Notes under the pieces: model-generated | What the model was told of the DNA's origin: nothing | The model's input: only the letters and a program-made list of their open reading frames with translations | Databases searched by the model: none | Assembly: GCF_000170855.1 (NCBI RefSeq) | Contig: NZ_ABCQ01000002.1 | Location: forward strand, 124,001 to 188,000 | Direction of reading: 5' to 3' | DNA length: 64,000 nucleotides | Source of the DNA: Moritella sp. PE36 | Lineage (GTDB): Bacteria > Pseudomonadota > Gammaproteobacteria > Enterobacterales > Moritellaceae | In this document: in pieces, positions 36,074 to 44,152 of the stretch | How the letters are laid out: the number at the start of each line of letters is the position of its first letter | How positions within the stretch are numbered: the stretch's first letter is position 1 | Position numbers and translations under genes: made by a program

Positions 36074-36397
36074 ATGAAAGAACCAATTGATAAACCGATA
36101 CTCGATACTAATAATCAAATCTTAACCGAAATTGAACTTAATGCGTTACGGGAAGAGTTTGGTATGAGTACAACATCTTATGATATTCATAATTTAATTT
36201 TGGCGGATATCCCCCCACAAATGCTTAACGTCTTACTACAAGCAGACTCAATTTCTATTACAGCAAGGCATGGGCAACAAGAATTACACTTCCCATTGCA
36301 TTTAACGAACGATGGCTACCAAAATAGCTTACAAGGACCAAAGACAGCGGACCTCAATCCTCTAATTCATCAGCATGAGCTTCATAAATTTCAATAA
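36074..36397 (+). CDS. hypothetical protein convergent with HD-GYP gene
   Basis: A 107-aa soluble protein starting MKEPIDKPILDTNNQ, with GAGG nine bases before the ATG. The segment SISITARHGQQELHFPLHL resembles the first strands of a PilZ-like barrel, but the RxxxR and D/NxSxxG c-di-GMP binding motifs are not seen, so that is only a weak possibility. Its last 44 bases overlap the end of the oppositely transcribed HD-GYP gene, so the two mRNAs are complementary at their 3' ends. Function unknown. Confidence 0.55.
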   Translation: MKEPIDKPILDTNNQILTEIELNALREEFGMSTTSYDIHNLILADIPPQMLNVLLQADSISITARHGQQELHFPLHLTNDGYQNSLQGPKTADLNPLIHQHELHKFQ

Positions 36398-37484
36398 AGT
36401 CAGGCAGATTAGAGAGTAACGCATGGATACAATCAGGATCAAACATTACTCCTGAGTTATCTCTCATGTAGGCAATAACATCACCAATATGCCAGGCTGG
36501 TTTATATAAACGTTTACTTAATAACGCATCAAACACATCTGCAACCATCACGATCCGAGCTTCCAACGGGATCGCCTCTGCTTTTAATCCCATCGGGTAA
36601 CCATTACCATCGAAATGCTCATGATGATGAAGAATGATATTTTTTAGAAAGCGATACTCTTCCACATAACGCCTATTGCTTGGGAAGTATCCAAGTACAT
36701 CATTGATAATATCAACACCATGCATACAATGCTGATTCATTACCTCTCGTTCTTCAGGCGTAAATATCGCATGACTAAATAAAATATCATCGGGGATCTT
36801 ATATTTACCAATATCATGGAAAGCCGCATAAGCCTCCATACGGCGGATAAATTCATGCGTGACCCCTTTTTCTTTACTCAACAAATACGCCAGCTTGGAA
36901 CTATAGCGTTCCATTCTATGAAGATGCCCTTTGGTTTCAGGATCCTTGGCATGTCCCATGTTTAAAGCAACCGCCAGTGAGATATCAACGAACTGTTTAT
37001 TCTCAAATTGACGCACCATTAAAGAATGAATCACTGTTGATAGAAATAGCATATCTTTCTGTATTGAATGTTTCGCAAAAAAACCTAATTCAGAGGCATT
37101 GAAAAACACCATCGCAATCGGCTTCCCTTTAAACGTTAACGGATAAGAAAAACTACTACGATGCCCCTGATTCAATAAAAAAATGTTTCTTGGATTTGAC
37201 GTTAAATCAGCTAAATTATCAACAACACGTCCAGATTTTGACTTTATCATTTTGGAGATGCTGCCCGCTTGATTTACTTTTTTCACGAAAAGCTCATCAT
37301 TACACTCTGCGGCAAGTCTATCGCGGACAAAATAGTTAGATGCCTGATCATCTTTAATCAAAATAACAGACAACCGAGATAGTCCTTCATAACTATTAAT
37401 CGCAGCAGTATACAGGCTATCAAGATGAGACGCCGTATCATCACCTTGATTAAGCATTTGATTTATTTCGCTATAATTAAGCAT
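36354..37484 (-). CDS. HD-GYP cyclic-di-GMP phosphodiesterase with GAF-like sensor
   Basis: A 376-aa protein. The N-terminal half (about 1-165) looks like a GAF-type sensor. The C-terminal half holds the HD-GYP domain: AAFHDIGKYKIPDDIL (about residues 215-230) with the HD pair, then ILHHHEHFDGNGYPMGLKAEAIP with the GYP motif and further metal ligands, and MVADVFDALLSKR. These residues are those needed for hydrolysis of c-di-GMP, so it should be active. The mRNA leader carries two hairpins (37506-37550). The end overlaps a small gene on the other strand. Confidence 0.9.
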   Translation of the reverse strand: MLNYSEINQMLNQGDDTASHLDSLYTAAINSYEGLSRLSVILIKDDQASNYFVRDRLAAECNDELFVKKVNQAGSISKMIKSKSGRVVDNLADLTSNPRNIFLLNQGHRSSFSYPLTFKGKPIAMVFFNASELGFFAKHSIQKDMLFLSTVIHSLMVRQFENKQFVDISLAVALNMGHAKDPETKGHLHRMERYSSKLAYLLSKEKGVTHEFIRRMEAYAAFHDIGKYKIPDDILFSHAIFTPEEREVMNQHCMHGVDIINDVLGYFPSNRRYVEEYRFLKNIILHHHEHFDGNGYPMGLKAEAIPLEARIVMVADVFDALLSKRLYKPAWHIGDVIAYMRDNSGVMFDPDCIHALLSNLPDFIEIYEAHADELED

Positions 37485-38007
37485 ATCTCAATCCTATCTG
37501 GCATCGATCAGCGTAATAGCTGATCCGACTTCAAAGCAGACCCTTTGAAGCGAATAACCCATAGCGAAAAATAATCGCCACCAACCACCTATCAATTAAT
37601 GGGTAGTTGAATAGTTAATAATATACAATTATGGTTAGTATGACCGACATTTAGTGTGTTTTTGCTATTAACATCAAATTATGAATATCCTAACTTCCTT
37701 TGAAATCAAAAATATCGCGACAATCTTTGATATAAGCAATATCAATTTCATTAATCGCGATGAGGCAGGCTACGAACATAACCAATCGAGCTGATAATAC
37801 TCCGTTAAGAGTGTTCACCTACTCCGTGTTCAAATAGCATCATATATAATGATACAGTTGAAAAGGCCTGGATTTACCAGTAGCACGCCTACCTCGTTAT
37901 TAGTGCAAAATTATCTGTAACCACGATTAAGTCAACTTTCGTAAATAGTGGGGTGCTATAGTAATAAGGTAGTTATAGACATTTTTTTTCACTCTTGAGG
38001 AAATCTT
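37485..38007. other. 523-bp divergent intergenic region
   Basis: It holds the leader of the HD-GYP gene (with two hairpins) and the promoter of the small YdcH gene. No additional ORF or RNA is convincing. The rest is AT-rich. Confidence 0.45.
37506..37550 (-). promoter_or_regulatory. two perfect hairpins in the HD-GYP mRNA leader
   Basis: GATCAGC with a 6-base loop (37506-37525) and CTTCAAAG with a 6-base loop (37529-37550) are perfect inverted repeats, only three bases apart. They lie about 20 to 65 bases upstream of the HD-GYP start codon. They may be RNA structures or protein sites. They do not fit the known c-di-GMP riboswitch pattern. Confidence 0.5.
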
Positions 38008-38271
38008 ATGCTAAATGAGAATCACGCACTTATTTTTGACTTTCCAGAATTAAAACAAGATATCGTATATTTGACCCATAAAAATGAAACGTTTAGAGAA
38101 AAATCAAAACAATATCACGTGCTCGATTATGACATTCGCCAATTAGAAATGGATGGCAGTCCGACGGGTGATGAGCACATGACGCAGTTAAAATTACAAC
38201 GTGCCAATTTAAAAGATGTGTTATATAAGCAACTAAAACAACACCATAACGAAGTCATAGCGGCCTCTTAA
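38008..38271 (+). CDS. YdcH/DUF465 family protein
   Basis: An 87-aa helical, coiled-coil protein. HALIFDFPELKQDIVYLTHKNETFREKSKQYHVLDYDIRQLE is the DUF465 signature (a helical hairpin of unknown function, related to SlyX-like small proteins). The ribosome site GAGG precedes the ATG. It is followed by a rho-independent terminator and stands alone. Confidence 0.82.
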   Translation: MLNENHALIFDFPELKQDIVYLTHKNETFREKSKQYHVLDYDIRQLEMDGSPTGDEHMTQLKLQRANLKDVLYKQLKQHHNEVIAAS

Positions 38272-38279
38272 AATAACGA

Positions 38280-38302
38280 AGCGGACCTTATGGTTCGCTT
38301 TT
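38280..38302 (+). terminator. rho-independent terminator of YdcH-like gene
   Basis: An 8-bp stem with one G-T pair (AGCGGACC with GGTTCGCT, loop TTAT) is followed by T. It lies nine bases after the stop. Confidence 0.8.
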
Positions 38303-38324
38303 AAATCATATCAATTACAATAAC

Positions 38325-38474
38325 TTACACTTCAACCCGTAGTAGGTCCATCACCATTAATTTACGGATGACGCTAACGTACATAATGTTAATTTTTGCT
38401 AACTTAGTAATTTTAGTTAACGAGTGCCCTTCACGTAATAACTTAATAATGTATTGTACTTGTTCTTTATCCAT
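38325..38474 (-). CDS. 49-aa helix-turn-helix protein, copy 1
   Basis: A 49-aa protein starting MDKEQVQYIIKLLREGHSL and continuing TKITKLAKINIMYVSVIRKL. The LLREGHSL-TKITKLAKI spacing is a helix-turn-helix like those of Hin-type recombinase tails and small transcription factors. It is 80% or more identical to the product of the neighbouring gene at 38775. The upstream extension in the same frame lacks a ribosome site. It may be a small DNA-binding regulator. A weak GGAA is found upstream. Confidence 0.55.
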   Translation of the reverse strand: MDKEQVQYIIKLLREGHSLTKITKLAKINIMYVSVIRKLMVMDLLRVEV

Positions 38475-38732
38475 AATAATTCCGATGGCTATATTCAAAT
38501 TTAACACCATACGTTAAGAGCAACTAAATACAATAATTTATAATAAAGTTAACCACAAACCCGTAAATATACCAGTGTAAAACGACGCCATTTAGCATCA
38601 ATTTATTTGTAAGCAGGATTTAATCAATTTTCAATATGAGGGGGGACGGTTATAGCGGGTTCAAATTATCTATAAGACATTTTTTAGGGTATAAAAAGTG
38701 CAGTGAAGATATTGCGTTACGGAAGTAAATAG

Positions 38733-38757
38733 AAAGCGCTAGAGACTGTAGCGCTTT
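38733..38757 (-). terminator. hairpin after small HTH gene copy 2
   Basis: A perfect 9-bp stem (AAAGCGCTA, seven-base loop, TAGCGCTTT). On the minus strand it follows the end of the gene at 38775 and is followed by TTCTATTT, a weak T-run. Confidence 0.6.
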
Positions 38758-38774
38758 ATCATTGATATTATGAA

Positions 38775-38924
38775 CTACGCGTCGAGTTGTAGTAAATCCA
38801 TCACCATTAATTTACGAATAACACTAACGTACATAACGTTAATTTTTGCTAATTTAGTGATTTCAGTGAGAGAGTGACCTTCGCGTAATAATTGGATAAC
38901 GTATAATACTTGTTCTTTGTTCAT
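38775..38924 (-). CDS. 49-aa helix-turn-helix protein, copy 2
   Basis: A 49-aa protein starting MNKEQVLYVIQLLREGHSL and continuing TEITKLAKINVMYVSVIRKL, nearly the same as the gene at 38325 and in the same orientation 300 bases away. A GAGG lies upstream of the ATG. DNA around both genes is also similar (the coding parts share long blocks such as GTACATAA), so this is a recent tandem duplication. The protein contains only the HTH and a short hydrophobic end. The target is unknown. Confidence 0.6.
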   Translation of the reverse strand: MNKEQVLYVIQLLREGHSLTEITKLAKINVMYVSVIRKLMVMDLLQLDA

Positions 38925-39154
38925 AATAGCCTCGATAACTATGGTTTCTAATTTACAAATTTCTCTATAAATTAATATGTTTATAATTTGATATGGGCTC
39001 ATAATACGGTGTTATTTTTCATATAATATTGCGTTTAAAATTAAAAATTCGAATACGACATAATTTTCAATAATATATATATAATTAGGTATTAGAATTA
39101 GGGTTAACCACTGCAATTTACAATCACGTTGACGAAGAAGAAAGGAAACGCTCA

Positions 39155-39811
39155 ATGTCACTGCCAATTTTATACTCATTACAAAACTGTCCTTACGCGA
39201 TGCGCGCACGACTGGGATTATTACTCGCCCAACAAGCCGTGATGTTACGCGCCGTGGTAATGAAAAATAAACCGGCTGAAATGCTCGCGGTATCACCGAA
39301 GGCGACAGTACCAGTATTAGTACTTGATGACGGTACTGTTATTGATGAAAGTTTAGACATTATGATTTGGGCGCTGCATCAGAGTGATCCATTAGACTTA
39401 CTGCACAGAAGTGAACCCGAAGCATATCCAGCCATGCTCGCCCTGATTGACATTCACGATACCGTGTTTACTTCAGCATTAAGTAAATACAAATACGCAG
39501 TACGTTACCATACCGATAATGAAGTTGAGTTACGTCGCCAATGCGCAGTTTATGCAACCATGCTCGAATCACATCTAAGCCAACATGCTTATTTAATGGG
39601 TGACAAAGTCAGTTTGGCTGATTACGCAATTTTACCACTCGTCCGTCAGTTTGCCCGTGTTGATCGCCAGTGGTACTTGCAAGCCCCTCTACCACACTTA
39701 CGTAATTGGCTGAATAAACATTTACAAGATCAACGCTTTGCTAAGGCAATGGCGAAATACCCGCAGTGGCTAGAAACTAATGAAGAATTTTTATTTGGAC
39801 ATGCCGACTAA
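39155..39811 (+). CDS. glutathione S-transferase family protein
   Basis: A 218-aa cytoplasmic protein. The thioredoxin-like N-domain begins LPILYSLQNCPYAMRARLGL (Cys-Pro-Tyr-Ala at about residues 12-15) and contains VSPKATVPVLVLDDG with the conserved cis-Pro, and IDESLDIM with the glutathione-contacting acidic-Ser pair. The C-domain is helical, with MGDKVSLADYAILPLV near 148-163. The CPYA motif is glutaredoxin-like, so it may act as a thiol transferase rather than a conjugating enzyme. The ribosome site AAGGA precedes the start. It is followed by a long terminator-like hairpin. Confidence 0.88.
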   Translation: MSLPILYSLQNCPYAMRARLGLLLAQQAVMLRAVVMKNKPAEMLAVSPKATVPVLVLDDGTVIDESLDIMIWALHQSDPLDLLHRSEPEAYPAMLALIDIHDTVFTSALSKYKYAVRYHTDNEVELRRQCAVYATMLESHLSQHAYLMGDKVSLADYAILPLVRQFARVDRQWYLQAPLPHLRNWLNKHLQDQRFAKAMAKYPQWLETNEEFLFGHAD

Positions 39812-39812
39812 A

Positions 39813-39850
39813 ATAAGGACAAGCACGATATCGCTCATGCTTGTCCTTAT
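39813..39850. terminator. long hairpin between GST gene and RND remnant
   Basis: A perfect 13-bp stem (ATAAGGACAAGCA with its complement) encloses a 12-base loop. There is no T-run on the plus strand, but TTATTTTAG follows on the minus strand. It separates two convergent units. Confidence 0.65.
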
Positions 39851-39890
39851 CATTAATACGAATATTTTCGCATCTGGAATGAATGACTAA

Positions 39891-40398
39891 TTAAGCCACG
39901 TCTTTCACTATATGCACATCACTTACCTGTGTGTTCGTTTTATCTGTTTTAGCTGCTGACGTTTTGGCTGATTGCTCTGCTAATTCCGCTTCTAACAAAT
40001 GCAGGCGCTTGGGTACTAAACGATTTAATAACGCCTTTGCCAACAAGCGGTAATAAACGCGCTTCAACAATATCCATATTCGCCGTCATACGGTTGAAAC
40101 TAGTCCCTTCCGCACCTTTAACAAAGGCGATAATAACCACAGGCGCTGGCAAGCGATATTTAACCGCTTTAGCAACAATACCGCGATAATCGTTTTCTAA
40201 GCGTTGGAACAATCCTTCCATCCACAGGCTAAAGCGACTGATTTTTTGCTCTGATTTTAACATCTTACTGGCAAGTATCGGGGTTGGTGTCAACATACAC
40301 TTGGGCAACGTCGCGTAAAGCAGCAGACCAACCATAGGGACCAGTAGTGAAATCACGAATACGGCAAACGATATCAAAAGATTTAAACATAAATTCAC
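39891..40398 (-). pseudogene. remnant of RND efflux transporter
   Basis: A 149-codon frame contains recognisable pieces of an RND (AcrB/MexF-type) pump: LTPTPILASKMLKSEQKISR with the conserved end of a membrane segment, WMEGLFQRLENDYRGIVAKA, and then directly VKGAEGTSFNRMTANMDIVEARLLP and VIKSFSTQAPAF. In intact pumps these last blocks lie far from the first ones, so about 30-40 residues are deleted at PAPVVIIAFVKGAEG. After STQAPAF the frame no longer fits the family; another frame from about 40018 reads LVPKRLHLLEAELAEQSAK and continues open to a TAA at 39891, a plausible C-terminal tail. The remains are therefore at least two deletions and a frame change. No membrane-fusion protein gene is next to it. 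Confidence 0.75.
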
Positions 40399-40541
40399 CT
40401 ATAAAAATCCAAGTTATTTAATATTTATCAGTGTTGAATGAATTCGTCAGAGGTAAGTATACAATCTAAGGCAACGCTCACAAACGCTTACATAAAAGCA
40501 ATCCAGCATTATTTTTTCTTATGTTAGGATTTAACGTGAAT

Positions 40542-40550
40542 TGATATAAT
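40542..40550 (+). promoter_or_regulatory. extended -10 promoter before vgrG
   Basis: TGATATAAT gives a consensus -10 (40545-40550) with an upstream TG (40542-40543), i.e. an extended -10 promoter. The -35 region (about 40522-40527, TGTTAG) is poor, as often found with such promoters. It lies 45 bases upstream of the vgrG ATG. Confidence 0.55.
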
Positions 40551-40594
40551 AAACACTAACCATCGCATGGTAAAAATAGTAACAAGGGTCCATT

Positions 40595-42601
40595 ATGACA
40601 GCTTCAGAATATACTCAAAAACACAGGCCAATACGGGCTAAGTTAGACGGTAAAGGCCCTTATATTGTCACCGAATTAACTGTTACAGAACAAATATTTT
40701 CACGTTCCGATTATGCCGCAGTATTAATATCCAAAGACAAGATATCAGAATCCTTATTAGGCAAAGCGATTGCTCTCAGCTACTCACCAGGTCTCGAAGG
40801 AAACAGAAAAGAAGCGCGCGGTTTTCATGCATTAGTCTCATCGATAGAAAGTCTCAGTTTTGATCCTGCAAAAGCGCTTTACACCTACCGTATCGAAGCG
40901 ATAGATCCATTGTCCGTATTTAACTATCGCGTATCGAGTCGTACTTTCCAAGACATGACCAGTAAACAAATCATTGAAAAGGTCTTGTCCGACTCCGGTT
41001 TAAAAAGCTATTTCAAACTATCAATGCGTAGTACTGGCAGTAAGCACTCCTATTGTATTCAATTTAACGAAAACGATTACGATTTCCTAAGGCGAATGAT
41101 GGCAAGTGAAGGTTGGCATTATCACAGCGATCATAACGGGAATCAGCCGTATATTATCATCGGTGATAACAATCAAGACTTTGCAAATCTAGATAACAGC
41201 AAAATTCCGTTTATTACCGGTGCGAAAGATAAAACACACGCCATCATACATTGGCACGTACGTAGTATCCTTGGCGTAAGCAAATTATCACTTGGCGATC
41301 ACAATGCCGAACTCGCCGAGTGCCTGTCGAGTGGTGATAGAACAACGACCAATAGCGTTAAAAATAATGCCTTAACACAATATTTTTTTGGTCAGGGTCA
41401 TAACGATAAAAATACCATCAGAGATTCAGCTAAGCGCCAGATGGAAAGCATCGATACACAAAAAATCAATATTACAGCACAATCATCCATCCCGGCATTA
41501 GGGGCTGGATTACGTTTTACACTAACTGACCACAGTGACAGTGAGCACAATCAAGAATACGTGGTGACACAAGCAGAACATCACTTCTCAGCAACAGAAA
41601 GCGGTCATAAAACCGAATACACCAATACATTTCAATGTATGCCTGCATCCATTTTATGGCGTCCACCCTTCTTGCCAAAACCACAAATCCACAGTGTACA
41701 AAGTGCAGAAGTCACCGGGCCAAGTGGTGAAGAAACAAATCAAGATAAACAAGGGCGAATTAAAATCCACTTTCATTGGGACTTGCAAGGTAAAAAAGAC
41801 GAAAAAAGTTCGTGCTGGGTACCGGTTTCTCAAGCCTCTGCCAGTAACGGATTTGGCGTACAATTTATTCCTCGTGTTGGTGACGAAGTATTAATTAACT
41901 TTATTGATGGCGATCCTGACCGCCCTGTTGTTTGTGGCTCTATCTACACAGGGAAAAATAAACCGCCCTACAGTGCAGCAACACAATCAGGGATCAAAAC
42001 CAGAAGCACACCGAAAGGTAATTCCAGTACTGCGAATGAACTCAGATTCGAAGACAAAAAAGATAAAGAAGAAATCTTTTTACAAGCCGAAAAAGATCTG
42101 ACCATCAACGTAAAGCAAAATAGCAAAAAGACCGTCACTGGTACGTCGTTATTAACCGTCGAAAAAACAATAAATATCAGCAGTAAAGAAGCGACAAGTC
42201 TGGAAAGTAAAGATGCCTTATCAACTAAATCTGTAAAGGATACGAATATAGCGTCAGATGCAAACATCAGTTTAGATGCTGGTAAAAATGCCAACATGAG
42301 TGCAACTTCTGCGATCAAGATTGATGGTCAGACAATTGAATTAAAAGGTAAAACAAAAATAAAATTATCCGTCGGGGGCAGCAGTATCGAAATAAGTCCA
42401 AGCGGTATAAAAATAACGGGCCCACAGATCGCAATCGAAGGACAAGGTAGTGCGACCCTCAAAGCCACTATCGTCACTGTCGAAAGCAAAGCAAAAACAG
42501 ATATTAAAGGTGCACTAGTCGGCATTAATGGCAGTGCAATGACACAAATTAAAGCAGGGGCCATGGTTCAAATACAGGGCGCGATTACAAAGGTAAACTA
42601 A
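40595..42601 (+). CDS. tssI: T6SS spike protein VgrG
   Basis: A 668-aa VgrG. The N-terminal gp27-like part (about 1-350) has YRIEAIDPLSVF and ENDYDFLRRMMASEGWHYH; the gp5-like OB-fold includes EVTGPSGEE--DKQGRIKIHFHWD, SSCWVPVSQASAS--GVQFIPRVGDEVLINFIDGDPDRPVV and GSIYTGKNKPPY. The C-terminal extension (about 510-668) is a repetitive beta-stalk with many SKEAT/ISLDAGKNANMS-type repeats and ends in a hydrophilic tail with no toxin domain that I recognise. It forms the trimeric tip that is pushed into target cells. It is followed at once by a DUF6931-like gene (TAATG overlap) and a PAAR gene. The ribosome site AAGGG precedes the ATG. Confidence 0.93.
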   Translation: MTASEYTQKHRPIRAKLDGKGPYIVTELTVTEQIFSRSDYAAVLISKDKISESLLGKAIALSYSPGLEGNRKEARGFHALVSSIESLSFDPAKALYTYRIEAIDPLSVFNYRVSSRTFQDMTSKQIIEKVLSDSGLKSYFKLSMRSTGSKHSYCIQFNENDYDFLRRMMASEGWHYHSDHNGNQPYIIIGDNNQDFANLDNSKIPFITGAKDKTHAIIHWHVRSILGVSKLSLGDHNAELAECLSSGDRTTTNSVKNNALTQYFFGQGHNDKNTIRDSAKRQMESIDTQKINITAQSSIPALGAGLRFTLTDHSDSEHNQEYVVTQAEHHFSATESGHKTEYTNTFQCMPASILWRPPFLPKPQIHSVQSAEVTGPSGEETNQDKQGRIKIHFHWDLQGKKDEKSSCWVPVSQASASNGFGVQFIPRVGDEVLINFIDGDPDRPVVCGSIYTGKNKPPYSAATQSGIKTRSTPKGNSSTANELRFEDKKDKEEIFLQAEKDLTINVKQNSKKTVTGTSLLTVEKTINISSKEATSLESKDALSTKSVKDTNIASDANISLDAGKNANMSATSAIKIDGQTIELKGKTKIKLSVGGSSIEISPSGIKITGPQIAIEGQGSATLKATIVTVESKAKTDIKGALVGINGSAMTQIKAGAMVQIQGAITKVN

Positions 42602-43170
42602 TGCATTATTTAAAGATCCCACACCAGCATGCACAAGACATTTTATCTTTGTATGAAGCAAGTGATGAAATAACCGCGCTCGCCGCGCAACATCTTACGC
42701 CCGCAGCGGTCATCAATATGGCCATTGCAGCTGAACTCTTTGCAGATACCGCCTTATTCCTTGCGCATGCATTACCGGTTCGAGAAGCAATCTGGTGGGC
42801 ATGTTGCTGCGCAAGTCAACGTAGCGACTGGAATGAAGACGAAGCCAATGCGATTCGCTCTGCCAAGGCATGGGTTCATGAACCCGATGAAACAGCACGT
42901 CGATTTGCCGAAGATATGGCAAAAAAAGCAGACTTACAAACCGGTGCTGGTTGGGTTGCTCAGGCTGCATTCTGGAGCGGTGGTAGTATGACGGCTCCGA
43001 GCGAACCCATTGTTCAGCCGCCTGAATACTTATATTCACAAGCAGTCGCAGGTGCGGTTAACTTAACTGCAGCCCTGCCTGATGGCGAACATGCCACAGA
43101 ACGATATGAACACTATTTTAAACTTGGATTACATATTGCCCAAGGTGGCAATGGTAAGTTAGGAGAATAA
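42601..43170 (+). CDS. DUF6931-like protein between VgrG and PAAR
   Basis: A 189-aa protein whose start overlaps the vgrG stop. The sequence, rich in Ala, Trp and Glu (HALPVREAIWWACCCASQRSDW, FAEDMAKKADLQTGAGWVAQAAFWSGGSM), matches a conserved family I recall as DUF6931, found between vgrG and PAAR genes. It is probably an adaptor or chaperone loading PAAR or an effector on the spike. No toxin motif is visible. Confidence 0.72.
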   Translation: MHYLKIPHQHAQDILSLYEASDEITALAAQHLTPAAVINMAIAAELFADTALFLAHALPVREAIWWACCCASQRSDWNEDEANAIRSAKAWVHEPDETARRFAEDMAKKADLQTGAGWVAQAAFWSGGSMTAPSEPIVQPPEYLYSQAVAGAVNLTAALPDGEHATERYEHYFKLGLHIAQGGNGKLGE

Positions 43171-43171
43171 T

Positions 43172-43468
43172 ATGTTACCAGCAGCACGCGCGACCGACAT
43201 GCATGTATGTCCAATGCAAACACCCGCATTAGTACCGATCCCACATGTTGGCGGGCCGCTGCTACCACTGCCGACAACCGTATTAATCGGTAATTTACCC
43301 GCTGCGACCGTAGGACAAATATGTATGTGTGTAGGCCCACCTGACAGTGTGGTGAAAGGCAGTGCAACCGTCTTAATCAACAGTAAGCCAGCAGCAAGAA
43401 TGGGCGATACCACAGCCCACGGTGGTACCATTATAATGGGAATGCCAACGGTTTTAATTGGTGGTTAA
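43172..43468 (+). CDS. PAAR-domain spike tip protein
   Basis: A 98-aa protein. Three Pro-Ala-Ala-Arg-type blocks (LPAARATDMHVCP, LPAATVGQICMCVG, KPAARMGDTTAHGG) make a full PAAR fold, including the cysteine and histidine pattern that binds the zinc at the tip. It caps the VgrG trimer. A ribosome site (AGGAG) lies upstream. There is no C-terminal extension, so it carries no fused toxin. Its last 15 bases overlap the kinase gene on the other strand. Confidence 0.9.
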   Translation: MLPAARATDMHVCPMQTPALVPIPHVGGPLLPLPTTVLIGNLPAATVGQICMCVGPPDSVVKGSATVLINSKPAARMGDTTAHGGTIIMGMPTVLIGG

Positions 43469-44149
43469 TTCAGTCTTATCATACAAAGATAAATCATTCG
43501 ATTTATCTTTCATTTTTGTAAGCCAGTTAAGCCAACGCGTTAATAACTGCTGTTCTGGCAAGGTTAAATCCGAATTATACAGCTGTAATAACCACTGATA
43601 AAAAGCATGCCAATCATCCTGAGGCACCACGATGTGCGACTGTTCATAACGATCTTCGGAACAAAAACCAGGGGTCACTTGCCATGATGACAAGTTCGAT
43701 AATATCGTACCTGACGGTAATGCAGAACCACAATCAATTAACGATATTTCACCTTTATCCACATTATAGATAACATTCGATGGCTTAATATCGCCATGCA
43801 CCCAACCTTGCGCATGCATCGCCATCATCGCACGCACTATCTGTGGTACAAGTGGCAAAAATTCATTTATTTGATGCTCAGTAAAAGAGAGTAATGACTC
43901 CCCTTCAATGAATGGCATCAATAATAAATTTTCCGCCTTAAAATACTCCCTCACAGGGCGAATGTAATATGAGTGACAGTCAGCTAAACAGAGTAACTCT
44001 CGTTCTATTGCAATGGGCTCTGCCCGCTTCAGCACCACATACTCTGATGCTGAAGCAGATTGGCTATCTCGGACCAGCCATGTCGTCGATGACAGTAATT
44101 TAATTACTGTAAAACGAGAAGCAAGTCGACCGTTTATCGCGCTCGTCAT
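43454..44149 (-). CDS. PpkA-like protein kinase of the T6SS cluster
   Basis: A 231-aa kinase-like protein. The catalytic loop is GWVHGDIKPSNVIYN (about residues 117-131) with the Asp and Asn, the metal-binding motif is LIDCGSALPSG (DCG for DFG), and a beta-3 Lys is in EYVVLKRAEP. The N-terminal region has no clear Gly-rich loop (IKLLSSTTWLVRDS). In other T6SS clusters PpkA phosphorylates the FHA protein Fha1 and so triggers assembly, opposed by phosphatase PppA; here the FHA gene is in the same operon but no phosphatase is in view. It is the last gene of the leftward operon, three bases after tssM. Confidence 0.78.
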   Translation of the reverse strand: MTSAINGRLASRFTVIKLLSSTTWLVRDSQSASASEYVVLKRAEPIAIERELLCLADCHSYYIRPVREYFKAENLLLMPFIEGESLLSFTEHQINEFLPLVPQIVRAMMAMHAQGWVHGDIKPSNVIYNVDKGEISLIDCGSALPSGTILSNLSSWQVTPGFCSEDRYEQSHIVVPQDDWHAFYQWLLQLYNSDLTLPEQQLLTRWLNWLTKMKDKSNDLSLYDKTELTTN

Positions 44150-44152
44150 CCT

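Noticed and set aside
36074..36397. PilZ receptor partner of the HD-GYP enzyme
   Set aside because: Weak strand similarity only; the RxxxR and D/NxSxxG motifs needed for c-di-GMP binding are not seen, so it is left as hypothetical.
37506..37550. Cyclic-di-GMP riboswitch before the HD-GYP gene
   Set aside because: The conserved core of known c-di-GMP riboswitches is not present; only two simple hairpins are seen.
42601..43170. Toxin domain in the gene between VgrG and PAAR
   Set aside because: No catalytic motif is visible and the family pattern fits an adaptor-type conserved protein.
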